Below are positions 49,790 through 58,791 of a stretch of DNA of 64,000 bases, piece by piece. How positions within the stretch are numbered: the first letter of the stretch is position 1; each line of letters starts with the position of its first letter. Made by a program: the position numbers and the translations under genes. The DNA comes from Ascidia mentula. Its lineage: Eukaryota > Chordata > Ascidiacea > Phlebobranchia > Ascidiidae. The DNA lies in contig OX387197.1 of NCBI GenBank assembly GCA_947561715.1, forward strand, positions 4,655,001 through 4,719,000, in the 5' to 3' direction. The notes under the pieces were generated by a model. It was given only the letters and a program-made list of their open reading frames with translations, ran no database searches and had not been told where the DNA came from.

Positions 49790-50641
49790 TCAAATATCAT
49801 TCTCAAGTTCTGCATCGTCCGAAAGTTTTTTAAAGATTTTGAACGGACTGAAAATAATTTCTCTCCAAGTCTCAAAAGTCATTAAAACTCCAATCAAGTT
49901 GAGTGTACACGTGGATCCGTAACCGATAAACAACTGACGTGTAAGTTTATGTGGTAACAACGCGTTCAGCAATCCCGCCGTAACGTCTGTGGTAACACAT
50001 AGAACCACAATTAAGAGCGTGCGTTTCAAAAGACGGGAAGCCGCCTTGGTTGAAGGTTTGTCTTTGGCGCACACAAACGGATGGACGAAAAGCCACAACA
50101 TCGTTGCCTGGCCCAGAAAATTGATAGCAGATGCCACCAAAAATGGCCATGTATAAAAGGGTTCCAATGGCTTGCAACTGATGTTCGATGCGGCGAAGTT
50201 GTTGATGATACTGAACACAATTGTGCCGATGTTAAAGGAAGTCATTAAGAGAATGATGCTGAAATAACTGGCCACCTTCACTATGCCTTTGTAAAGATGT
50301 TCTAACAACTTGCTCTTGTAAAGAGAACGTTGTTTGAGCCAAAGAAATATGTAAACAGACGACATTGCGAGGCTGTAGATTGCCACTGTCGCTTTAGTCA
50401 TAATATTGCAGGCGCGATCATCGTCCAAAGGCAAATGCACACACAAATTAGAGAGAACGGAAAACATTGACAGAAATGCTGCGGTACAAGCGGAAATAAA
50501 CAAGTTCCCCGTGGAATTTTGCTGTGAAAATTTTCCTTGTTGATATCCAAAGCACACGAATGACAAAAATATCCAAAACGTTAGAAAAATGCAAAGAGGA
50601 CTGAGTGCCAACATTACAATCCAATCATCATAAGTAGTCAT
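49790..50641 (-). CDS. 7TM receptor-like protein 7 (intronless)
   Basis: One exon, 283 residues, start MTTYDDWIVMLALSP. It is the intact counterpart of pseudogene 5. It shows QQGKFSQQNSTGNLFISAC, RACNIMTKATVAIYSLAMS, YIFLWLKQRSLYKSKLLEHL, SCKPLEPFYTWPF, CAKDKPSTKAASRLLKR, LCVTTDVTAGLLNALLP and MTFETWREIIFSPFK. The acidic tail ends ENDI. Outer cysteines are both present. It is divergent from gene 8 and convergent with gene 6. Receptor role is inferred from seven hydrophobic segments and the disulfide pair. Confidence 0.88.
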   Translation of the reverse strand: MTTYDDWIVMLALSPLCIFLTFWIFLSFVCFGYQQGKFSQQNSTGNLFISACTAAFLSMFSVLSNLCVHLPLDDDRACNIMTKATVAIYSLAMSSVYIFLWLKQRSLYKSKLLEHLYKGIVKVASYFSIILLMTSFNIGTIVFSIINNFAASNISCKPLEPFYTWPFLVASAINFLGQATMLWLFVHPFVCAKDKPSTKAASRLLKRTLLIVVLCVTTDVTAGLLNALLPHKLTRQLFIGYGSTCTLNLIGVLMTFETWREIIFSPFKIFKKLSDDAELENDI

Positions 50642-50731
50642 CGTCTTCTTGTTTTCGTTTCAACTTTGTGCTCGACTTTATATGGGACTACAGTTATATA
50701 TACTCTTACTACAGGCCCTGAAAAACAATAG
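50642..50731 (-). promoter_or_regulatory. Conserved 5' module of 7TM gene 7
   Basis: On the minus strand: TATTGTTTTTCAG (acceptor) then GGCCTGTAGT, AGAGTATATATAACTGTAGT and the start context AACAAGAAGACGATG. It mirrors the gene 8 module on the other side of the divergent spacer. Confidence 0.6.
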
Positions 50732-52290
50732 GCTATGATTCTAATATGGGAGAGTTGCACTAACAAATGCTGAGGAAAAACATCTGATGTCTCCAAAATC
50801 CTTTTGAGCTTTTCTAATGCCCCGAAATTGTCTAATGTTGTGTGTTGTGTTAAAGGTTTAACTATAGTACAAGCGTATAGGTTTCGCAACGTAGCCGCGC
50901 GACTTCCTAACTGGTTTCGTGTGTCATGATTACAGAAACCACGTTTAATTTCTGAGTAAATTATTAATTGTGCGACAAGTTTGTGACGTCATAGCACTTC
51001 TGAACCGTTGCATTACCCATCACCACAAGTTGTTTATCAAAGGAGAATATAATTGTATAGTAAATTATGGGCTGCCTTTCTTCTCCAAGGCATCGGAAAC
51101 CACAGACACAATGTAGGTGCTGAAAAATATTTCGCCAACAAATAATGGCTGCAGGTTGTATATATATTTGCACTGGAGGATAAATGAATTAAACATTCTT
51201 CCTTGAATCCATATTATTGGCTCTATGCTTACATGTAGGCTATTGCGTATTGTCTGCATAATAAAAGATACAATTTTTTTTTTAAACACTGTACTTATTT
51301 GAGTTTAGGTTTACAAACGTGCAACTTTTACATAATCCCGACCCAATTAAATAAGCAGAAAATTGGACGCATTTTTCCGGGTCGTCCTGTTAGGCCGGGT
51401 GTTGAAAAAAAACTACATATACTCACATAGAGAATTCGCGAACCATACAGTGAAAATGCGTTCGTTTTCGTGACTATTTGGTTCAACTTTAAAGAAAGTG
51501 ACAACCTACATTTTCATTTGCACTGTAGCATAATCCAAAGAAGATTTAGCTCATCTACCTGCATCATTCTTATAAATTATGAGCAAATCCGCAAAAAGTA
51601 TTCCTTGCCTGAAACATGCACTTAGGCAGCAGTATAGAACATACAAGAGAAACTTTCATCATAGTATGCAAGAAATAATTTTTCCTGCTTGGTTCTAACC
51701 GTTGACCCTGGCGTGACGTCGCGTACGTACAAATGTCTACCAAAGAATGTGACATTTCCGTTTTAAATGTTGAAGAACGGCGTAAACAGGACCCAGGAAA
51801 ACGGCGGCGGCACTGCCATTTGTCAAAAGAAAACATATCGGAACAAATATTAGAAATATCAAAACATTGAACCTCACATTATTGGAAACCTACCTTGTTA
51901 GCGAGATATTATGTAGCGAGCTACATTGCCTCTGCGGTGCCGATGCTTTGGAGAAGAATATTTTTTTACAGCAACCAACATCATGCAGCTCTATTGAAAA
52001 CAACTTCAAACTTGGTGATGAGTAATGCAACGTTTCAAAAGTGTTTTGGAGTCAGAATTGACCCGGAAATTTCTAACAAATTTAAACGTGGTTGCCGTAA
52101 TCAAGACGTACGAAAGAAAGTTTATGTTACCGCTAAGTCGCGAAACCTGCGCGCATCTGCTATACTGAGTTGAATATTTGCCACAATATTGGACAGTTTC
52201 GGGACATGCTCAAAGTACTGTGGAGACACCAGAAGTTTTTTCCTCTGCATTTATTAGTGCAACTGACCTATATTAGAATCATAGCCCATT
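50732..52290. other. Divergent spacer gene 7 / gene 8, no gene
   Basis: The two sides are diverged inverted copies: about 50732-51060 resembles the reverse complement of about 51890-52290. No coding gene is supported in the middle part. Confidence 0.6.
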
Positions 52291-52378
52291 GTTTTTCAGA
52301 GCCTGTAGTGAGAGTACATATTATAACTGTAGTTCCATATAAAGTTGAGAACAAAGTTGAAACGACAACAACAAGACG
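52291..52378 (+). promoter_or_regulatory. Conserved 5' module of 7TM gene 8
   Basis: ATTGTTTTTCAG (acceptor) then AGCCTGTAGT, ATAACTGTAGTTCC, ATATAAAGTTGA and ACAACAAGACGATG. The order and spacing equal those of gene 7 on the opposite strand. Confidence 0.6.
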
Positions 52379-53227
52379 ATGTCAACTTACGATGAATGGA
52401 TTGTAATATTGGCACTCAGCCCATTTTGCATTTTTGCGTCTTTTTGGATATTTTTGTCATTCGTGTGCTTTGGAATACAGAAAAGAAAGTTTTCAAAGAC
52501 AAATTCCTCACGAAACTTGTTCGTTTCAGCTTGTACCGCAGCATTTCTGACAATGATTACCATTCTCTTCAATTTGTGTGTGCATTTGCCTTTGAACGAT
52601 GATCTCGCCTGCAATATCATGACCAAAGCGGCAGTGGCAATGTACACCATTTCGATGTTGGCAGTTTACATATTTCTTTGGCTCAAACAACGTTCTCTTT
52701 ACAAGAGCAGTCTGCTGGAACATCTTTACAAAGGCATAGTGAAGGTGGCCAGTTATTTCAGCATCATTCTCTTCATGACTTCAGTTATCGGAATACCTGT
52801 GTTCAGTATCATCAACAACTTCGCCGCATCAAACATCAGTTGCAAGCCATTGGAACCCTTCAACTCATGGACATTTTTGGTGGCATCTGCTATTAATTTC
52901 CTGGGCCAGGCAACGATGTTGTGGCTTTTCGTCCATCCGTTTGTGTGCGCCAAACACAAACCCGCAACTAAGGCGGCTTCCCGTCTTTTAAATCGCACAC
53001 TCTTCATTGTGGTCTTATGTATTATCTCAGACCTTACGGCGGGATTGCTCAACGCGTTTTTGCCGCACAAACTTACACGTCAGTTGTTCATTGGGTACGG
53101 AGTCTCGTGTACACTCAACTTGATTGGAGTTTTAGTGACTTTTGAGACTTGGAGAGAAATTATTTTCAGTCCGTTTAAAATCTGTAAAAAACCTTCGGAC
53201 GATGCAAAACCTGAGAATGATATTTGA
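52379..53227 (+). CDS. 7TM receptor-like protein 8 (intronless)
   Basis: One exon, 282 residues, start MSTYDEWIVILALSP. It has KRKFSKTNSSRNLFVSAC, LACNIMTKAAVAMYTI, YIFLWLKQRSLYKSSLLEHL, SCKPLEPFNSWTF, CAKHKPATKAASRLLNR, LCIISDLTAGLLNAFLP, VTFETWREIIFSPFK and the tail end ENDI. One residue is missing in TM4 relative to genes 4, 6 and 7 (MTSVIGIPV against MTSFNIGTI), the only length change in the core. Its 3' flank is a mosaic of cluster spacers and it has no convergent partner. Confidence 0.87.
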   Translation: MSTYDEWIVILALSPFCIFASFWIFLSFVCFGIQKRKFSKTNSSRNLFVSACTAAFLTMITILFNLCVHLPLNDDLACNIMTKAAVAMYTISMLAVYIFLWLKQRSLYKSSLLEHLYKGIVKVASYFSIILFMTSVIGIPVFSIINNFAASNISCKPLEPFNSWTFLVASAINFLGQATMLWLFVHPFVCAKHKPATKAASRLLNRTLFIVVLCIISDLTAGLLNAFLPHKLTRQLFIGYGVSCTLNLIGVLVTFETWREIIFSPFKICKKPSDDAKPENDI

Positions 53228-54240
53228 CTTAACTTCAGCTTTAAATATCAAACGCATGGATCAAAGGAGTTAATTGAAACCTTTACAATGCAGGAGGGTG
53301 CGGTCATTCATTTGGTTGTTTTGTATTCTTGTGTTTGCTTGAAAATGTTGTAACTTTCGAAACAATTTTCTTTTCTGTCAATAGTTTGTATCTGGTCATT
53401 CATCACATGACATTGTTTCGCTAAATTATGCAAATCTTTGTGTCTGATTGGTTAATATTGCAGACAGGTGCATTGTCAGTGTTTCTTGAAAGGTATTGTG
53501 CGAAATGAACTCTTCAACTTGGTCGCTCTTTCCAGCCATTGAATGTTCACAATGCAAAAATCCCTAATTTTACCCCCTATTGAAGTTTCCATTTGTTGCC
53601 GTTTTGATATCAATGTTTTCATCATTCAGATTAAAATCACCTCATTTTTGCGTGGACTCACTTCTAAAATCTCTACGTTTTCCAATGAAAAAACAAATTA
53701 AATGGTAACTTAGTAAAAGGCTCTAGTGCGCCCGACAGTACTTTATTCACAACTATACATCATAAGCTGTTTGCCTTAACTCTTGTGTTCGTCCCAACAA
53801 TAAGCGAACAGCGGACATTGCCATCATATCCGATTTATATTCAGCGATGATTTACTGCTCTGGTGTAAATCTTTGTCGTAAGCAGGACCTTTTCTTAGAA
53901 GTAGCAATGGAAAAAATGTGTTAACACGCATTTATGTATTGGGCATCGTGTAGTCGTTTCCTAGGGAAGGAAATACAATTGATCACTGAGCATGTCAATG
54001 CATTACAATGTTCGTACCAACCCTTCAAAAATCAACCATCTCAAGTTATTATGTGCATACAAACAAAATATATATGATTGCACTATATTACAAAAGCAAA
54101 TCTGTAACGGCCTTGTAAAACTATGACTTCGGCGGGAATAAATTGCAAGATGTAATAATTTCCTGGGCAGCAAATTCTTAATGTTAAGCCATTATTTAAT
54201 TGATGACTAAATTAACGACTTCCGTTTTGTACACAAAAAT
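53228..54240. repeat. Rearranged spacer after 7TM gene 8, with empty Penelope site
   Basis: About 53230-53955 is the reverse complement of spacer sequence at about 37800-38440. About 53960-54235 is then a forward copy of the sequence after gene 4 (43290-43380 joined to 44055-44200) but without the Penelope-like insertion. At about 54040 a single CTCAAGTTATTATG stands where genes 4 and 6 have an insertion flanked by direct repeats. Confidence 0.75.
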
Positions 54241-54818
54241 GTATGTGGAAGTGACGACAATAACGGAAAATTAGATTAACATGTTCAAACAAGGGTTTAG
54301 CAGAGAATGTATACTTGTATCATTGATAGGACAAAAAAAGCAAAGGCAACCGTAAACAAATGCATGGTGTTGAAGTATAAGTTCTAGAAGAGCACATACA
54401 CAAAGGTGTTTTCGTACACGAACAGCTGCACTTTGGGTAGTTGTGTTTGGCGTTTAACGAGAGGATGTTTTTATTTTGCTTTAGGTATATGATAGCAAAC
54501 CACATAGAGGATATATGGATATATCGTAGTTTCCCTGCACAAAAGCTAAATTTTATGAGATGTTTTTTTGAGGTGAAGCTTTAGTACTTATTAGCACAGA
54601 TTTTCTCTGAAACGCCGTGGTTCGCGACAACTGTGCTTAGAAAGTTGGCATACGATGAAATTAAGGCTGGTAACCATAGCGTACGTAAACTTTTGCATGT
54701 TTTATGGAGTGTGAAAGCAAATTCGTACATGCTTCCCAAAGCAACCTATCTCTTGATTTACCATTAAACAAGGAATAAAATCAATCTGATAAAACTTTTA
54801 ATCTCAAGGTTTTTAGTA
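54241..54818. other. 5' flank of 7TM gene 9, no gene
   Basis: No coding gene is seen. A motif pair (GACTAAATTAACGACTTCC at about 54205, then ATGTGGAAGTGACGACAATA) also occurs upstream of gene 11 (about 60364-60420) and in part of gene 10's flank (about 57515-57565). Right before the ATG stands GGTTTTTAG, a possible splice acceptor only two bases from the start codon. Confidence 0.5.
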
Positions 54819-55736
54819 ATGGGTGAAAATCAATCTGACAATGGTTTGTTGATCGTCAACGGGACGACTGCAAAACAAATCCCGTGGATTGCAGCGACAT
54901 CATCCGACGCAGTTTGCTTTCTACTGTCTTTGTGGATATTTCTCTCCTTCCTGAGTTATGGAATCCGACGCAGAAAGTTTGCGAACAAAGTAAAGTCTGT
55001 CCGCATTTTATACATATCTGCATGTACAGCGGCCTTTTCAACGACCGTTTATCTCCCAATTAAAATCGCGTTGGATTTGCCGTGGAAGAGCAACAAGACT
55101 TGCGATGTTCTCTCGGAAATTGCGGTCGAGTTTTACGCCATTTGCACTTCCTTCGTGTATTTGTTTCTATGGATCAAGCAACGGTCATTGTATCAAAAGC
55201 GATTGTTGGAAGATCTTTTCAAGGGCTGGGCGGTGGTCTTAAGTTACCTCAGCGTAATTTTTATGATTTTGGGCCTTAACTTAGCCGCAATTATTTTGAA
55301 CGTGATCAATGAATATGGATCGTCTGTTTATGGTTGCACGCACATAAACACTTACCACACCTGGCCATTTCTCGTCGGTTCAGCCATCAATGCTTCAGGA
55401 CAAGGCATGATGCTTGTTTTGTTTATTTACCCCTTAAAGAAAGCCAAGAACAAGTCTCAAACCGGTACAGGGTTTCGTCTGCTCAAACGTTCCCTTGTGA
55501 TAACAGTAATGTGCATTATAAGTGATGCTGTCACCGGTATTGTCAACACGTTTGTGCCTTTTTCTCTTTACCGAACGCCCTTCGTTGCGTACGGCCCTAC
55601 AACTGCTTTAAACTTAATGGGAGTGATGCTGACGTTTGACACGTGGAAGGAAATTATTATGAACCCGCTAAAGAAGTCCCGACCACAACAGCGCAGCGAG
55701 ACGTTAGCAAGTCGAAAACACGTGACTAACACTTAA
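54819..55736 (+). CDS. 7TM receptor-like protein 9 (intronless)
   Basis: One exon, 305 residues, first of the second subfamily (genes 9-11). The N-terminus has sequons NQS and NGT (IVNGTTAKQIPWIAAT). Then RRRKFANKVKSVRILYISAC, DLPWKSNKTCDVLSEIAVE before TM3, VYLFLWIKQRSLYQKRLLEDL at its end, YGCTHINTYHTWPF in the second outer loop, GQGMMLVLFIYPLKKAKNK, LLKRSLVITVMCIISDAVTG and LTFDTWKEIIMNPLKK. A basic tail replaces the acidic tail of genes 4-8. The outer cysteine pair is kept. All three members of this subfamily point the same way with spacings of about 3 kb, so they arose by direct tandem duplication. Confidence 0.87.
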   Translation: MGENQSDNGLLIVNGTTAKQIPWIAATSSDAVCFLLSLWIFLSFLSYGIRRRKFANKVKSVRILYISACTAAFSTTVYLPIKIALDLPWKSNKTCDVLSEIAVEFYAICTSFVYLFLWIKQRSLYQKRLLEDLFKGWAVVLSYLSVIFMILGLNLAAIILNVINEYGSSVYGCTHINTYHTWPFLVGSAINASGQGMMLVLFIYPLKKAKNKSQTGTGFRLLKRSLVITVMCIISDAVTGIVNTFVPFSLYRTPFVAYGPTTALNLMGVMLTFDTWKEIIMNPLKKSRPQQRSETLASRKHVTNT

Positions 55737-57891
55737 TCAGTCTGTTGGCAAGCATCCGTTGGAAGTTTATGTATACGTTATTCTGTTTGGTCGTCTGCCG
55801 TTAAGTAACGCTACCAGGCTACTTGTACTTTCGTTTCATATCTAGTACTTTTTCCTTCAAAGTGAATTGATGCATGTTTACCAAACTGATTTACCATCAT
55901 GTACGTTATGAAACTTACAAGTTGTATTGTCTCACATTCGCAAAATCTTTTTGCCTACCATTATGCCTATGTCTATAAGAATCACGTAACTGTAAATTTC
56001 ACGACAAAGAATGCGTGAATCGTTTTATCTCGGGGCCGTATCATCTAGGGACGAATTCAATAGAAATTGCAATGAAAAAATGCATCTTGCTTTAGTGTTG
56101 TTGTTTTTGTTTTTCTGTACGGAAGCACAGAGGTCAAGATGAAATGCTCAAGCGACATAAAGATGTTGATAGCTTTCCATTTCAGTGATTTCTTTACATA
56201 CAACCAAAGGACGATTTTTTTTAACTGAGTAACTGCATGTGGTACACGGCTATGCGACACGGTGCAGTTTATTTATTTTTCTATCAAAATGAACCAAATC
56301 GTAAGGGTGCACGATAAGTCACTTCGACTAAAGGTCTGAGAATTTTGATCAAAGCATTAACAGTACAATATAAAGAGAGATCCAAAGCCCCACAGTTAAA
56401 TGTCAATCAATTGTAATTATACATGCCAGTTATTTTGCTGCAGAAAGTTTAGTTTTCAGAATTTGATCAGTTACCAAATGACCCTGACGACGAAGACGCA
56501 ATGATTGTTATGGCAAAGGTCTATCGAGTGACTGCCTGGGTGTATGTCTCAACAATCAATCTTGTGCATTCAATGGAATACTCTTTAATCCAAATAAATG
56601 GGTCAAAACGCCAAGCCGACGAATAGCTTGTTGCGTCTCAGTATTATAGCACTGTCTTGTCACAGTGATCATAGAATCGAATTAGCCATGTAATGAGACT
56701 ACCGATAAACTTATAGACTGGTTTGAAAAAAGCAAAATGAAGGGATTTTTTTCAATCTCATCTTTACTGCATACACATACATGAAATCAAACGGTCATAA
56801 CAGTAAAACAACGGGCTCCACTTCCTCGTTCCCTAGTTGAACCAATCAGCAACTAAAAGTTCAACTCCCACCAACTCATCAAATGCTTCGTGCAAAAAGG
56901 CGGTATCACGTGACGTGGCTGGAACAGCGACACAAAAGGGAAGAGGAAAAAGGTAACTTTAAGCAAATTGAAGTATTTTTTTTATCGCTTATCAACATTG
57001 ATTTCATTTTGCCAGACCCTATATGTGATTTTTCTAACCGTGTGTTTCTCAACACGTCATTTATAAACAATGAAATACCCTTAAAAGTCAAATTAGTTGG
57101 TTTTGCTGACAAGCCTAAGATGAACAAATACAAAGCTTTTTGAAAATTGCACGAATGGGAGTTTGTGGTTGGTGCGAACGTAGAGTTTAGAAACCGCCAC
57201 GGAACTGATACTGCCTCAACCATGGTAGCGTTTTGTTATTTGTTTACGCCAGAGCATTATGATATCATTGGTAATCACCGGACAATCAACTCCCATAGTG
57301 GCATATTACTCTGTGAGATCAATCTTCAACACAGGAAAGACAGCGACCTCATCTTTTTGGTACAACAGGTTATTTACCGTTTTTGATAGAAATGAAACTC
57401 TGTAAAATGGCAACTGATTTTTCCTTACAAAAATACGCCTTAAATGTAAAGTCATATTTAGTCGCTGAAACGTTCTTTCAAACTATACTTTTGGCCCTCA
57501 TAAAAAAACTAAACGAGCGATTGCCTCCCTTGCAATGAAATATATGCGGAAGCGATGACTAACACCAGGTCATCAAATTTAAATAAGGACGGATCAAAGT
57601 TTTAAACCTGCTTCTCTCCGGCGAAGAATGACATAGAGAAGAAATCATTTGTAGAGATGCAGGTTTCAGGTTGCATAATCCCGTACATGCTTTGTAGCGA
57701 CAATGGTATACAACTAGCAAAAAGTGACATAATTTGTATGAATTTATGTAGCATGCTGCAGAATGTATCACATTGTTTAGTGATTTTCTGATGACGAAAA
57801 ACTGTAAATTCCAATTACTTTATGACCAGTCAGACATTTAAACAAAAATCAGTACATTTCCTCAAAAATATAAGATATAAAAGTGTTCAAA
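55737..57891. other. Intergenic gene 9 / gene 10
   Basis: Nothing coding is supported. Two adjacent plus frames at 56883-57143 and 57147-57386 show no domain or signal and are left out. A fragment of the shared upstream element lies at about 57515-57565. Confidence 0.55.
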
Positions 57892-58791
57892 ATGAATAAA
57901 AGTAAATCTAACGATGTTATGTTGATTGTCAACGGGACGATTGAAACCCAGATATCGTGGATTGCAGCGACATCAACCGACGCAGTTTGCTTCCTAATAT
58001 CTTTGTGGATATTCATGTCGTTCCTAAGCTATGGAATCAAGCGCAAGAAGTTTTCAAACAAGACGAAGTCTGTCCGCATTTTATACACAACAGCTTGTGC
58101 AACGGCATTTTTCACGACCGTTTTCCTTCCAATTAAAATCGCGTTGAATTTGCCTTGGAAGAGTAACAAGACTTGCGATCTTCTCTCCTTGTTTGCGGTT
58201 GAGGTTTACGCCGTAGCTGTTACGTTCGTGTATTTGTTTCTATGGATCAAGCAACGAACATTGTATCAGAAGCGATTGCTGAAAGATCTGTACAAGGGCT
58301 GGGCGGTGGTGGTAAGCTACCTCAGTGTAACTTTAATGGTTATCGGAGTCAACTCAACAACAATAATATTCAATGTGATAAACGAATATGGATCGTCTGT
58401 TTACGGTTGCAGGTTCGTAAACAAATTTCACACCTGGCCCTTCTTGATGGGATCCGCAGTCAATGTTTTGGGACAAGGCATGATGCTTGTTTTGTTTATT
58501 TACCCCTTGAAGAAAGCCAAGAACAAGTCCCAAAATGGTACAGGACTGCGCCTACTCAAACGTTCCCTTGTGATAACATTGATGTGCATTATGAGTGACG
58601 CTGTCGCCGGTATTGTCAACACGTTTGTGCCGTATTCTTTTTACCGCACGTCGTTCGTTGCCTACGCCCCCACAGCTACCTTAAATCTAATTGGTATTCT
58701 GCTCACATTTGAAACGTGGAAAGAAATAATTTCCATCTCTTGGCGCAGATCCGGACCACCTGCAGGGCAGCGGGGATTCAGTATGTCATAA
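57892..58791 (+). CDS. 7TM receptor-like protein 10 (intronless)
   Basis: One exon, 299 residues; the ATG at 57892 (MNKSKSNDVMLIVNGT) is chosen because the three codons before it contain no ATG. Second subfamily: KRKKFSNKTKSVRILYTTAC, LPWKSNKTCDLLSLFAVEVY, VYLFLWIKQRTLYQKRLL, YGCRFVNKFHTWPF, GQGMMLVLFIYPLKKAKNK, LLKRSLVITLMCIMSDAVAG, LTFETWKEIISISWRR. After TM7 the NPL of genes 9 and 11 is replaced by an ISW stretch, and the tail is unrelated to theirs. The N-terminal NGT sequon is conserved. It is the most diverged of the trio. Confidence 0.87.
   Translation: MNKSKSNDVMLIVNGTIETQISWIAATSTDAVCFLISLWIFMSFLSYGIKRKKFSNKTKSVRILYTTACATAFFTTVFLPIKIALNLPWKSNKTCDLLSLFAVEVYAVAVTFVYLFLWIKQRTLYQKRLLKDLYKGWAVVVSYLSVTLMVIGVNSTTIIFNVINEYGSSVYGCRFVNKFHTWPFLMGSAVNVLGQGMMLVLFIYPLKKAKNKSQNGTGLRLLKRSLVITLMCIMSDAVAGIVNTFVPYSFYRTSFVAYAPTATLNLIGILLTFETWKEIISISWRRSGPPAGQRGFSMS

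Larger units (their letters stand above)
40870..50900. repeat. Tandem duplication of a convergent 7TM pair (period about 5.1 kb)
   Basis: Unit 1 (about 40870-45755) and unit 2 (about 45756-50900) each hold a 5' flank, a plus-strand gene (4 or 6), a spacer with a Penelope-like insertion and a minus-strand gene (5 or 7). The offset between units is 5,136 bases at the plus-gene starts, 5,133 at the left edge of the insertion, about 4,851 at its right edge and 5,034 at the minus-gene starts. The changes are explained by a 282-base deletion in unit 2 and a 179-base deletion in unit 1. Confidence 0.85.

Noticed and set aside
56883..57386. Two adjacent plus frames between 7TM genes 9 and 10 as a small gene
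   Set aside because: No recognisable domain, no signal peptide and no conservation in the equivalent gap between genes 10 and 11.
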